NCBI GenBank assembly: GCA_901538445.1
Contig: LR594585.1
Coordinates: 310,001-374,000 of the forward strand
Length of the DNA: 64,000 nucleotides
Origin: Gemmataceae bacterium
GTDB taxonomy: Bacteria > Planctomycetota > Planctomycetia > Gemmatales > Gemmataceae
Reading direction: 5' to 3'
The position numbers and the translations under genes are program-made. Below the pieces are notes generated by a model. It was not told where the DNA came from and made no database searches. It saw only the letters and a program-made list of their open reading frames with translations. Below, in pieces: positions 8,449 to 17,141 of the stretch (positions are counted from its first letter, which is position 1; the number at the start of each line of letters is the position of its first letter).

Positions 8449-11400
8449 CTAACTAAAAGCTGCACTCGTTCGGATTTTTAGTTGCGACTGTACAATTGGA
8501 AAGAACCGAACGGAAGCCAACTCACTACTCGCCCGAAACTTTTTATCCGTGGTGTCGTACAAGAGGCACGACTGGTCTTCAAGCTCGTTCTTGATACCGT
8601 TTTGATTAGAATCAACCGTGTGTTCCTCATCGTCAAATGGGAACGGCTTGCCCGCATCCTGATATTGCTTTTTGAGAACCTTGTCTTTCAAAGGATCAAT
8701 AAGCTGATGAACCACTTCGTGGGCAACAGTCGTCATCAGGAACTCATCGAATTTAGCCGGATTGAGATCGGTGCCCGTCTGAGCGGCGTGCATGTCGGTC
8801 ACCGCAATCATCGACCCCCGCCGATCATACAGAAGACTGGAGTCGTTTGTAATTGCTCCCGTTTCACCTTTTGCTGACTGACCATTTTCGTCCACAAACA
8901 AGAAGTGGATGAAGTCAGATTTCAAGGTTAGCGCACTCTGGCCAGATCGGGCGGCTGGCGTATCGCGAGACGCTTCCCAGGCATCCCCCTGCAATGTGCC
9001 GTTTTTCACCTTGTCCTTCGGAAGGTCGAGGTTCACCTCATCGAACAGGTAGTACATGAAGATGCCCGCGCCACGGTCGGCGTTGCTGAACACCTTCGAG
9101 GCTCCGTCCAGAACGCCGTTCAATCCGCCCGCCGGGATATTGTTGATCTTCGACGCACGATCGATTTCCAACAGCACTTCCTTCCGCGCGGGGTCGAGGC
9201 GTATGTGCCCACCCCTGAATCCATTCTTGCCCTGGCCGTCGAACCCGCCGCCGTCCAGGATGTACCCACGGTACTCCTCGATGATGTCGTGCCCGTCGCC
9301 GACTTCCTTCTGGGCCACCAGCGGTCCCGCCGCACCATCCGGATCCTTCGACTCCGCGTCCTCATACAGGCTATTCTTCTGTTTTAAACCGGAGTAGAAG
9401 TTCAGCACGTTGGCATCCGTTCGGACTTGGCCGCCGTACTGCGCGACCCACCGGTCGGCCATCTGCCGCTCCCAGATGTCGGCGAGGTTGTCGCCGTCGG
9501 TGTCGAGCGGGAGGGTCATCACGAACTCGGCCGCCGGCAGCGGATCGCCATCAGCGTCCTTCAGGTAGACAGTCACGCGGACCTCGGTCGCCCCGCCGTA
9601 ATCCTTGGCGTAGATGTTCACCCACGTACGCGTCGGCTCCATCCGCCCGCCTTCCGTGGAGCCAATGGGGCCGGTCTCCTTGCTGTCCGAGTCGATCCGA
9701 ATGCCGTCCCAATTCTCGTTGGGCTTGAATGAGAAGTCGCGGTCGGTCTTCCCCTGAACCGCGATGCTCTCGTGCGTCTTGTTCGATGCGTACCCCGGGT
9801 AACTCGTCGTGAGCGGGACGCTGATCTGAAAGTCGATCCGGGCGATGTCCGGCGTGGCCGAGCCGTAGCCCTCCAGGACGAGCTTCATCCGCTGCCGCTT
9901 GTACACGTCCGAGTTGAAGCTCGCCCCTTCCGAGATCTTCTGGGTGCCGCCCTCGTACCCCGGCAGGTAGCCGGCCGCGCCATCGACAGCGTCTCCCAGA
10001 CTGCCGTTCGCGTTCACGTCCAGGTCGAACAGGCCGCGCAAGCCCGCGTCGCGGGTGAGGTCGGCCTTTCCTGCGGCGGGGGCGCGGAATGCGGTGGTGA
10101 AGCCGTCCGCATCGGCGTCGCTATCCCTCTGCACGTCGTCCGCAATGTTCTCGGTGAACACGTACTGCCCAAGCCCACCGCCGAACCGGAGCTGGTACGT
10201 CGCGTCCGCCGGCACGAGGAACGAGAACCGCCCGCCTGCGTCGGTCCTGGTTGCCGGGACGGCTTCGACCTTCCCCGCCACCCCCTCGAACACCTGCACG
10301 CGCACCCCCGGTGCCCCGGACTCACCCTTGTCTTCGCCAACGAGATCCTGCGTCCCATTGCCGTTCGCGTCCACCCACACGAGGTCGCCGACGGTCGCGG
10401 TGTTGGAGTACAACCGCTCCCTGGGCACGACGACGGCTTCCTGCTGCCCAGGCGTCTTCCACTTTAGTGCAGCCTTTGCCCCGCCCGTGTTCTCGTAATA
10501 CTCCATCCGGATGTCGTACTTCTGGCCTGCGACGAGGGTAATGGGCTGGCTCTCGTGCACCGTCGCCGGAGCCCCCTGGTCGCGCCACATATTGATTATG
10601 GGCTTGCCATCTACCCACAGCCGGACACCGTCGTCGGTGTCGGTAACGAAGGTGTACGTCCCTGAGGCAGGAGCCTCGACCTTACCGGTCCACCGTACCG
10701 AGAACAGGTCGGTTCCGATCGACGGGAATGGCGTCCCGGCGTGCCAGAGAAAGTCTACCTGCTTATCGATCCGGGCCTCGCGAACCTCGGCGAGGTTCTT
10801 GCCGACGTAGTAGCGGCCGAACAGGCCGTCGCCCGTGCCTGGCGGTGCGACCGCGTCGTTGTCGAGGATGCGGACGGTATCCGTGTACGCCGCGCCGGGC
10901 GCGTAGGTGGTGCCGGGCAGGAGCGTCAGCGCGACGGTCTCGGTCGGCTCGGCCTCGGCGTCGTCGTTCGCCACGATCCGGACCCGTGCCGTGGCCTGGC
11001 CGGCGGCGAACGTCGCCAGTCCGGTGCGGGCCTTGTAGTCGGCACCCATCGTCGCCGTGCCGCCGAGCTGATACGCCACGGTCAGCGGCCGACTCACGTC
11101 CCCGGCCCGGGTCAACCGGAACACGCCGACCGTACCGTCCTCGCTCGCGTCGGCCACCGCGGCGACGGTGACGGACGGCACCTCGGCGTAGATGTCCACC
11201 TGGAGGGTGCCGGAGTTGTCGCCGTAGTACCCGGGGATGTCGCTGTACCACCCGGTGACTTTCGTTCCCTGGCCCACGACATCGCGGACGTACTGGTGGT
11301 CGGTCTGGTAGGTGCCCCAGAAGTTGCCGGTCGTGTCGCCGCCGTCCACGCCCTGCAAACGGACGCCGTGGTTGTTCCAGGCGTACCCGGGGCTGGAGCC

Positions 11401-11595
11401 GTCCTGCGGGCCGGTGCTCTTGTTGTACCGGATGAACTCGGCGTCCGTGAACCCGGTCCCGTCGGTCGCTATCCGGGCTGTGCCCGACGCCACCGCGAGG
11501 TACGTTGCCCCGGCGTCGAGCACCACGTTCGAATGTACCCCGGTGTCCACCGTCGGGTTGGTCCGGGTCGCCACGGTGATCGTGTCGATCTTCAC
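8449..11595 (-). CDS. Secreted Calx-beta/PA14/SdrD-like multidomain protein with HEVVH motif (leader cut off)
   Basis: 1048 residues in the open frame from a GTG at 11595. Order: an N-terminal beta domain; a Calx-beta repeat at about residues 135-250 (VFRLTRAGDVS...GADYKARTG...TVRILDND); a PA14 domain at about 260-390 (GLFGRYYVG...DDGVRLWVDGKPI...YDIRMEYYE); an SdrD B-like repeat at about 400-480 (VGDLVWVDANGNGTQD); then a long C-terminal part holding HEVVHQL, an HExxH zinc-protease motif. In-frame codons run upstream through LEDRTVP to a TGA at 11689-11691, which separates the body from a plausible leader. The GTG start is probably not the original one, so the gene may be inactive. The lower-GC 3' part suggests a different history. 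Confidence 0.7.
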   Translation of the reverse strand: MKIDTITVATRTNPTVDTGVHSNVVLDAGATYLAVASGTARIATDGTGFTDAEFIRYNKSTGPQDGSSPGYAWNNHGVRLQGVDGGDTTGNFWGTYQTDHQYVRDVVGQGTKVTGWYSDIPGYYGDNSGTLQVDIYAEVPSVTVAAVADASEDGTVGVFRLTRAGDVSRPLTVAYQLGGTATMGADYKARTGLATFAAGQATARVRIVANDDAEAEPTETVALTLLPGTTYAPGAAYTDTVRILDNDAVAPPGTGDGLFGRYYVGKNLAEVREARIDKQVDFLWHAGTPFPSIGTDLFSVRWTGKVEAPASGTYTFVTDTDDGVRLWVDGKPIINMWRDQGAPATVHESQPITLVAGQKYDIRMEYYENTGGAKAALKWKTPGQQEAVVVPRERLYSNTATVGDLVWVDANGNGTQDLVGEDKGESGAPGVRVQVFEGVAGKVEAVPATRTDAGGRFSFLVPADATYQLRFGGGLGQYVFTENIADDVQRDSDADADGFTTAFRAPAAGKADLTRDAGLRGLFDLDVNANGSLGDAVDGAAGYLPGYEGGTQKISEGASFNSDVYKRQRMKLVLEGYGSATPDIARIDFQISVPLTTSYPGYASNKTHESIAVQGKTDRDFSFKPNENWDGIRIDSDSKETGPIGSTEGGRMEPTRTWVNIYAKDYGGATEVRVTVYLKDADGDPLPAAEFVMTLPLDTDGDNLADIWERQMADRWVAQYGGQVRTDANVLNFYSGLKQKNSLYEDAESKDPDGAAGPLVAQKEVGDGHDIIEEYRGYILDGGGFDGQGKNGFRGGHIRLDPARKEVLLEIDRASKINNIPAGGLNGVLDGASKVFSNADRGAGIFMYYLFDEVNLDLPKDKVKNGTLQGDAWEASRDTPAARSGQSALTLKSDFIHFLFVDENGQSAKGETGAITNDSSLLYDRRGSMIAVTDMHAAQTGTDLNPAKFDEFLMTTVAHEVVHQLIDPLKDKVLKKQYQDAGKPFPFDDEEHTVDSNQNGIKNELEDQSCLLYDTTDKKFRASSELASVRFFPIVQSQLKIRTSAAFS

Positions 11596-11688
11596 CCACG
11601 TCCCGCCGTTCGGTCCGAGCAGCGGGATGGCCGTGGGGACGGTCCGATCCTCCAGCGCCGCGACCGACAGAACGGTGCGGAGCCGGGA

Positions 11689-11754
11689 TCACTCGGCAGG
11701 TGAGGCGAATGACGTTCCGAGCTTGGCGAACAGCCGGGCGAGCTTCGAGAACAT
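11689..11754 (-). pseudogene. Detached leader of the 8449-11595 gene, ending in TGA
   Basis: From the ATG at 11754, preceded by AGGATTGCTC, the frame reads MFSKLARLFAKLGTSF then SPAE and stops with TGA at 11689-11691. The same frame then continues SRLRTVLSVAALEDRTVP into the large protein. Planctomycete exported giants typically have exactly this layout: a short basic leader, then a LE(D/G)RxVP motif. A nonsense mutation (or sequence error) in codon 22 is the simplest reading. Confidence 0.7.
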
Positions 11755-11946
11755 GAGCAATCCTGGGGCGAGTCCGTGCGGGAGTAGAGTCAACCAACCG
11801 TCTGCACAAGAAGTGTGCGAAATCGTGCCGGCGATTGCAAGGTCGGAAGCGGAAAAATCGGCGCAGGCCTCAAAAACGAACACGCCCGCGGAGCGGTCCG
11901 CGGGCGGGAGCGTGCCGGCCGGGGGGCCGGGAGTCGGTTGTCGGGG

Positions 11947-13566
11947 TCAGTACTTCAGGCCGAACCCGAAGCTCACGCCCTGGATCGTGAAGTCGTCCTG
12001 CACGAGCCCCTTGAGCGGCGACGGGACCGCCGCGTTGCCGTAGGCCGTGCTGAACGGCACGATCGACGGGTCGATGACCGGGTTCAACTGGTTCCCCGGG
12101 CGGATCACCTTGTTCAGGTACACGAAGTTGTACCCCACGTACATGCTCAGGCACCGGGTCACGTTGATGCCCACGGTCAGGTTGAGGTCCGGGATCACGG
12201 CGAACTCGTCGTTCGAGTACGTCCCGACGTTCGAGGCGTTGGCGTACAGGCCGGCGTAGGCGAACCCGCTCCGGCCGGTGTCGGTGTTCTGGAACGACGT
12301 CACCCCGCGGACCCGGAGCGTCTGGTGCATGTTGCCGACCGCGAACCGGCCCGTGGCGGCGACGTTGAAGATGCCGTACCGGGCGTTCATCCGCACGCCG
12401 AAGTCGCCGCCGTTGAACCGGTTGGTGGTGACGAACCGGTCGGCGATGTCGATGGTCGAGGGCGACGCGGTGGTCACCCCGCCCACGCTGACCGGGTCCG
12501 GGATCGCGAGGAACCCGTTGAACACCGGCACGCCGAACGGCCCGGTCACGAACTGCGGGACCAGGGTGGCCCCGCGGACCAGGGTCTGCGAGCTGATGAC
12601 GTACTCCTCGTTCAGCTGGGCGTACTTGTACCCGGCGAGGAGGTCGATGGAGACCCCGAACCGGGACTCGGGCGCGGCCCGGTACAGGTTCCAGATCGCG
12701 GCCGGGTCGGCCGACCAGAACGACGACCGGGTGTTCACGTTCGCCAGGCCGACGGAGAGGACCGTGCTGCCCGGGGTCACGCCCGGGAGGTTCGGGGCGA
12801 CGACGACGAGGCTGGTGAACAGCCCGGTGTTGGCGTCGATGAACGGCCGGGCCAGGACCGGAATGCCGGACCCGACCAGGGCCCCGCCCGGCGTGCCGAA
12901 CGGCCCGGTGCCGGCGCTCCCGGAGTTCGCGTCGAACGTCTTCGAGTACTGCTTGGGGGCCGCGTACATGGTCCCGAGGTCGAACCCGAACCGGCGGTCC
13001 GCGTCGCCGAAGAACCCGGCCCCGATGCGGAACCCGCTGATCCCCCCGTAGTTGATCTCGCCCCCGCCGATGAGCGCGGTGGTCGTCGGCGCGCCGGGGA
13101 TGCCGCCCTGGTTGGGCGACCCGGTGGTCAGCAGCGGGACCCCCGGCCCGGGCTGCGACGTGTTGAACAGCAGCAGGTACTCGCCGGTGAACCACGCGTG
13201 GGTCGGCGTCCCGTAGCTGGTCGGGGCCGGCTGGTACATCGGCGCGGTGTACGGCCCCGGGTTCGGGTACATGGGGCCGGGCGGCGGCCCCAGGGTGGCC
13301 GTCGGGCCGAGGCCCATCGGGTCACCCGGCGGCCCGACCGCGATGGGCGGCATCAGGACCGGGTTCGGCCCGTGCTCGCCGGCCACCGGCCCGAGCGCCG
13401 CGCCCATGGCGGGGCCGGCCCCGCTCATCGCCGGGCCGATGGCCGCGGGGGCCATCACCGCGGGCTGTGGGCCCCCGACCGGAACGACCGGTACCGGGGA
13501 CTGGCCCCACGCCGTGCCGGCCCCAGCCGCCAGGGCCGCAATCGATCCCAGAAATCCTTTTCGCAT
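11947..13566 (-). CDS. BBP7-family outer-membrane beta-barrel protein
   Basis: 539 residues from the ATG at 13566, preceded by CAGGAG. A signal peptide (MRKGFLGSIAALAAGAGTAWGQ) is followed by a Pro/Gly/Met-rich linker to about residue 120. Then comes the BBP7 (PF07585-type) start HAWFTGEYLLLF...GPGVPLLTTG and GGISGFRIGAGFFGDADRRFGFDLG. The remaining 400 residues alternate strands and turns and end in VSFGFGLKY, a typical barrel C terminus with a terminal aromatic. Such proteins are abundant planctomycete outer-membrane components of unknown cargo. It is separated from the large gene upstream of it in the window by about 190 bp. Confidence 0.88.
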   Translation of the reverse strand: MRKGFLGSIAALAAGAGTAWGQSPVPVVPVGGPQPAVMAPAAIGPAMSGAGPAMGAALGPVAGEHGPNPVLMPPIAVGPPGDPMGLGPTATLGPPPGPMYPNPGPYTAPMYQPAPTSYGTPTHAWFTGEYLLLFNTSQPGPGVPLLTTGSPNQGGIPGAPTTTALIGGGEINYGGISGFRIGAGFFGDADRRFGFDLGTMYAAPKQYSKTFDANSGSAGTGPFGTPGGALVGSGIPVLARPFIDANTGLFTSLVVVAPNLPGVTPGSTVLSVGLANVNTRSSFWSADPAAIWNLYRAAPESRFGVSIDLLAGYKYAQLNEEYVISSQTLVRGATLVPQFVTGPFGVPVFNGFLAIPDPVSVGGVTTASPSTIDIADRFVTTNRFNGGDFGVRMNARYGIFNVAATGRFAVGNMHQTLRVRGVTSFQNTDTGRSGFAYAGLYANASNVGTYSNDEFAVIPDLNLTVGINVTRCLSMYVGYNFVYLNKVIRPGNQLNPVIDPSIVPFSTAYGNAAVPSPLKGLVQDDFTIQGVSFGFGLKY

Positions 13567-13614
13567 GGCACGCTCCTGCTCTGCCAGCCGTGGCGGGACG
13601 AGACGGCCGCCGGC

Positions 13615-13680
13615 CGAGCATCCCCCTTGATCCGGCGACTTTACCCAGTTGCCGCCCGTGGGCGGCAGCGAGCATCCCCC
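13615..13680 (-). promoter_or_regulatory. Duplicated 12-mer and hairpin in the BBP7 leader region
   Basis: CGAGCATCCCCC occurs at 13615-13626 and again at 13669-13680, 54 bp apart, and a perfect small hairpin (TGCCGCCC GT GGGCGGCA, 13650-13667) sits against the second copy. Both lie within 120 bp upstream of the BBP7 start. This could be a paired regulatory site or a leader RNA structure. Confidence 0.35.
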
Positions 13681-13887
13681 GATACTCGCCCCGGGCCGGA
13701 CAATGCATATCGTCCTGCTGCCTGTCACAATCGGCATCGCCGGAACCGGCTCTTGAGGAAGATTCCAGATTGCACCGGGTGTGCCGGGTGCGACAGCAGG
13801 CGCGACCAGCCCGGCGGCGCGGTCTGGAGGGGATGGGCTATTTGGTGATGACACTTGTTGGGCGAGATCGAACGCACCGTGGAGCGT

Positions 13888-13961
13888 GGCGAGCCGGGAG
13901 CGTCAGCGACCGGAGTACTTGTTTCGCCTCTACCTCCGGTCGCTGACGCTCCCGGCTCGCC
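13888..13961. repeat. Family A palindrome, 28-bp perfect arms
   Basis: Arms 13888-13915 and 13934-13961 are perfectly complementary. The left arm starts GGCGAGCCG and has GTCA at arm positions 15-18. Family A copies elsewhere keep the terminal GGCGAGC(C/G)G and the internal GTCA while the intervening bases vary in a compensated way. It lies between the divergently transcribed BBP7 and oxidase genes. Confidence 0.9.
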
Positions 13962-14081
13962 AGGCACCAGGGCTTCTCAACCACCGTCCTCGGGTGCAAC
14001 GAAATGAGTGGTGCCACTGGCCCCACAATTCTTCACGCCCCGCGTCTTCCCCGCTTCGCGGGCGGGTCGGACAATACCGGC

Positions 14082-17000
14082 ATGCACGACTTCGCGACCG
14101 AACGCCGGGACTCGCTCGTCCGCAGCCTCCGCAAGTACACCGGCGGGGAGGTGCGGTTCGACGACACGTCCCGAAACCTGTACGCCACCGACGCGAGCCA
14201 CTACCTCGTGCGGCCGCTCGGCGTTGCCATCCCGAAGACCCCCGACGACCTCGTCGCCGCCGTGCAGATCGCCGCCGACCTCGGCGTTCCGGTCACCGCC
14301 CGCGGCGGCGGCACCAGCCTGTCGGGCCAGTCCATCGGCCCCGGCCTCGTCATCGACTGCTCGAAGTACCTCAACGCGGTCGGACCGGTGGACGTGACCG
14401 GCCGGAAGGTGCGGGTGCAGCCCGGCGTCGTACTCGACCAGCTCAACCGCGAGGTCGCGAAGTACGGCCTCATCTTCGGGCCGGACGTCGCCACCGCGAG
14501 CCGCGCCACCCTCGGCGGGATGCTCGGCAACAACTCGGCCGGCGCGCGGTCGGTGGTGTACGGTCAAACCGTCGACCACGTCCTGTCGCTCGACACGATC
14601 CTCTCCGACGGCTCCCGTGCGACGTTCGGGCCACTGACGGCGGCCGAGTACGATCGGAAGCTGGAGCTGCGCACCCGCGAGGGCAGCGCGTACCGCGCCA
14701 CCGACGCCGCGGTCCGCGACAACGCCGCCGAGATCGTCGCCCGCACGCCGAAGATCGTCCGCAAGGTGAGCGGGTACAACCTGGCGGGGGTGTTGGCGAG
14801 CCGTGCCAGTCATGGCACGGGTGAACTCCACCCGCCCGCTAACACGGCCGGCTCGACCAGATCGCTCGTCCCCCTTATTGTGGGCTCCGAGGGCACGCTC
14901 GCGGTGCTCGAAGCGGCCGAACTCGCGCTGGTGCCGCGGCCCAAGTACCGCGGGCTGCTCGTCCCACAGTTCGACTCGCTCCGGGCCGCCCTCGACGCCC
15001 TCGCGGTGTGCCTCGAACTCGGGCCGTCGGCCGTCGAGCTGATGGACCGGATGCTCATCGACCTCGCCCGCAACCAGCGGAGCCTGAAGGACACGATGGC
15101 CGCGGTCCGCGGGCGGCCCGAGGCGCTGCTGATGGTCGAGTTCAGCTCGGACGACGCGGCCGACGTGTCGTACCGGGTCCACGAACTCGAGCGGCGGCTC
15201 GGCCCGGCCGTCGGGCGGCTCGCGTCGGTCCCGGCGCTCGACCCGGCCGTCCGGGATCCGCTGTGGGCACTTCGCAGCTCGGCCGTGCCGCTGCTCGGCG
15301 GGATGCCCGGCGACGGCAAGCCGGCGACGTTCGTCGAGGACTGCGCGGTTGCCCCCGAGCGGCTGCCCGAGTTCGCCACCCGGTTCCGCGAGATCTTCCA
15401 CCGGCACGGCACCGACGGCGCGTTCTACGGCCACGCGAGCGTCGGGTGCCTGCACATCCGCCCGGTGCTCAACCTGCACGACCCAAACGACGTCGTCCGC
15501 ATGCGCCGCATCATGGAGGACGTCTCCGACCTCGTGCTGAGCTTCAACGGGAGTCTCAGCGGCGAGCACGGCGACGGGCTGGTGCGGAGCGAGTGGAACC
15601 GGAAGATGTTCGGGCCGGCGGTGTACGAGGCGTTCCGGCAGGTGAAGCGCGGGTTCGACCCCGAGAACGTGCTGAACCCCGGGAAGGTGGTGGACGGGCC
15701 GGCGATGGAGGAGAACTGGCGCGTGCCGCCCGGCCCGGTGCCGGCCGACCCGCCGACGGTCCTCGACTTCGGCAAGCAGGGCGGGTTCTTCCGCAGCGCC
15801 GAGGCGTGCAACGGCGCCGGCGTGTGCCGCAAGACGCAGGGCGGCGCGATGTGCCCGAGCTACCGCGCCACCCGCGACGAGATGCACACCACCCGTGCCC
15901 GCGCGAACGCCCTGCGCATCTCGTTGAGTGCGGAATTCGGAACGCGGAACACGGAATCCAAAACCGGTGGCTCGGGGGGCGGGTCTTCACACTCCGCACT
16001 CCGCACTCCGCACTCCGCACTTTCCGACCGGTGGGTCCACGACGTCATGGACCTGTGCCTGTCGTGCAAGGCGTGCAAGAGCGAGTGCCCGGCGAACGTG
16101 GACGTCGCGAAGCTGAAGGCCGAGTTCCTCCAGGCGTACTACACGGAGCGCCCGCGGCCGCTCGGGCACCTCGCGCTCAAGAACATCCACCGGCTGAGCC
16201 CGCTCGCGGCCCGGTTCGCGGGGCTCAACAACTGGCTCGCGCGCCGCCCGTTCCTCCGCCGCCTGCTCGAAACCGCCGCCGGCATCGACCGCCGCCGCCC
16301 GCTCCCCGAGTGGCACCGCGACCACTTCCGCGCCTGGTTTGAACGGCACCGGCGAGCCGCGTCAGTCATGACGCGGGTTCCCGCTAACCCGCCCGTTCAC
16401 ACGGGCGGCTCGCCACGCCGGGTCGTCCTCCTCGACGACTGCTTCACCACGTTCCAGGAGCCGCGGATCGGCCGCGCCGCGGTGACGGTCCTCGAACGCG
16501 CCGGGTACGCGGTCGAACTCGCCGGCGTGTGCTGCGGCCGGGCGATGATCTCGAAGGGGTTCCTCACCGACGCCCGCGAGCTGGCGAAGCGGGGGATCGC
16601 GAAGCTCGACGCGGCCGCCGCCGAGGGTGTGCCGGTGCTGGGGCTGGAGCCGAGCTGTATCCTCACGCTGGCCGACGAGTGGCCCGAACTGGTGCCCGGC
16701 CCGGCCGCCAGGCGCGTCGCCGGGGTCGCCGAACTCGCCGACGCCTGGCTCGCCCGGCAGGTGCGTGACACCGGGGTGTCACTCGACGTCGCGCCGCGGC
16801 CCGGGAAGGTGCTGTTCCACGGGCACTGCCACCAGAAGGCGCTCGTGGGGGTGCGCGGGTCGGCCGACGCCCTGCGGCTCGCGTGCGAGGACCGGGTGAC
16901 GGTCCTCGACGCCGGGTGCTGCGGGATGGCCGGCGCGTTCGGGTACGAGAAGGAGCACTACGACGTGAGCGTCGCGGTCGCGAACCTGTCGCTGATCCCG

Positions 17001-17132
17001 TCGGTGAACGCCGAGCCGGAAGCAACGATCGTCGCGACGGGCACGTCGTGCCGGCACCAGATCCGCGACCTCACCGGCCGCGTCGCGCTGCACCCGCTGG
17101 AGGTGCTGGCGGGCGAGGCCGCAGAGCACTGA
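14082..17132 (+). CDS. GlcD-GlcF type FAD/Fe-S oxidoreductase fusion with three palindrome-encoded inserts
   Basis: 1016 residues from the ATG at 14082. Residues 1-540 are an FAD-linked oxidase of the glycolate/D-lactate dehydrogenase kind: FAD-binding PVTARGGGTSLSGQS, FGPDVATASRATLGGMLGNNSAG, and C-terminal SLSGEHGDGLVRSEW and FDPENVLNPGK. Residues about 580-675 hold two cysteine clusters for [4Fe-4S] centres (AEACNGAGVCRKTQ..CPSY and CLSCKACKSECPANVD). Residues 790-1010 carry the CCG domains (GVCCGRAMISKG, HGHCHQKAL, GCCGMAGAFGYE). Such fusions oxidise a 2-hydroxy acid and pass electrons to the membrane or a cytochrome; the substrate cannot be told from sequence. Inserts at about residues 238-260, 615-647 and 757-778 are encoded by palindromic repeats and fall between the domains' conserved blocks. 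Confidence 0.93.
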   Translation: MHDFATERRDSLVRSLRKYTGGEVRFDDTSRNLYATDASHYLVRPLGVAIPKTPDDLVAAVQIAADLGVPVTARGGGTSLSGQSIGPGLVIDCSKYLNAVGPVDVTGRKVRVQPGVVLDQLNREVAKYGLIFGPDVATASRATLGGMLGNNSAGARSVVYGQTVDHVLSLDTILSDGSRATFGPLTAAEYDRKLELRTREGSAYRATDAAVRDNAAEIVARTPKIVRKVSGYNLAGVLASRASHGTGELHPPANTAGSTRSLVPLIVGSEGTLAVLEAAELALVPRPKYRGLLVPQFDSLRAALDALAVCLELGPSAVELMDRMLIDLARNQRSLKDTMAAVRGRPEALLMVEFSSDDAADVSYRVHELERRLGPAVGRLASVPALDPAVRDPLWALRSSAVPLLGGMPGDGKPATFVEDCAVAPERLPEFATRFREIFHRHGTDGAFYGHASVGCLHIRPVLNLHDPNDVVRMRRIMEDVSDLVLSFNGSLSGEHGDGLVRSEWNRKMFGPAVYEAFRQVKRGFDPENVLNPGKVVDGPAMEENWRVPPGPVPADPPTVLDFGKQGGFFRSAEACNGAGVCRKTQGGAMCPSYRATRDEMHTTRARANALRISLSAEFGTRNTESKTGGSGGGSSHSALRTPHSALSDRWVHDVMDLCLSCKACKSECPANVDVAKLKAEFLQAYYTERPRPLGHLALKNIHRLSPLAARFAGLNNWLARRPFLRRLLETAAGIDRRRPLPEWHRDHFRAWFERHRRAASVMTRVPANPPVHTGGSPRRVVLLDDCFTTFQEPRIGRAAVTVLERAGYAVELAGVCCGRAMISKGFLTDARELAKRGIAKLDAAAAEGVPVLGLEPSCILTLADEWPELVPGPAARRVAGVAELADAWLARQVRDTGVSLDVAPRPGKVLFHGHCHQKALVGVRGSADALRLACEDRVTVLDAGCCGMAGAFGYEKEHYDVSVAVANLSLIPSVNAEPEATIVATGTSCRHQIRDLTGRVALHPLEVLAGEAAEH
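14795..14856. repeat. Family A palindrome inside the oxidase gene, first copy
   Basis: Begins GGCGAGCCG at 14795 and ends CCGGCTCGA near 14856. The centre (CAGTCATGGCACGGGTG, then GCTAACACGG) matches the second internal copy at 16351. It is read in frame as part of the oxidase between the SGYNLAGVL block and the LIVGSEGTLAVLE block. The arms are degraded relative to 13888 and 31801. Confidence 0.8.
15926..16021. repeat. Heptamer-period palindrome inside the oxidase gene (GTGCGGA type)
   Basis: Left arm words from 15927: GTGCGGA, ATTCGGA, ACGCGGA, ACACGGA. Right arm, about 15990-16020: ACTCCGC four times in tandem. The arms are complementary word by word though not perfectly. Translation is uninterrupted and gives a Ser/Gly/Thr-rich loop with repeated HSAL between the two Fe-S cluster motifs. 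Confidence 0.88.
16351..16414. repeat. Family A palindrome inside the oxidase gene, second copy
   Basis: GGCGAGCCG (16351-16359) and CGGCTCGCC (16406-16414) bound a 64-bp element with GTCAGTCATGACGCGGG on the left and CCGCTAACCCGCCCG near the centre. It is in frame and falls between the helical linker (DHFRAWFERH) and the start of the CCG domain (RVVLLDDCFTTF). Confidence 0.88.
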
Positions 17133-17141
17133 CGGCACGGG

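Noticed and set aside
11815-13848. A 677-residue plus-strand open frame
   Set aside because: Antisense to the BBP7 barrel gene, which has a signal peptide, ribosome site and family motifs.
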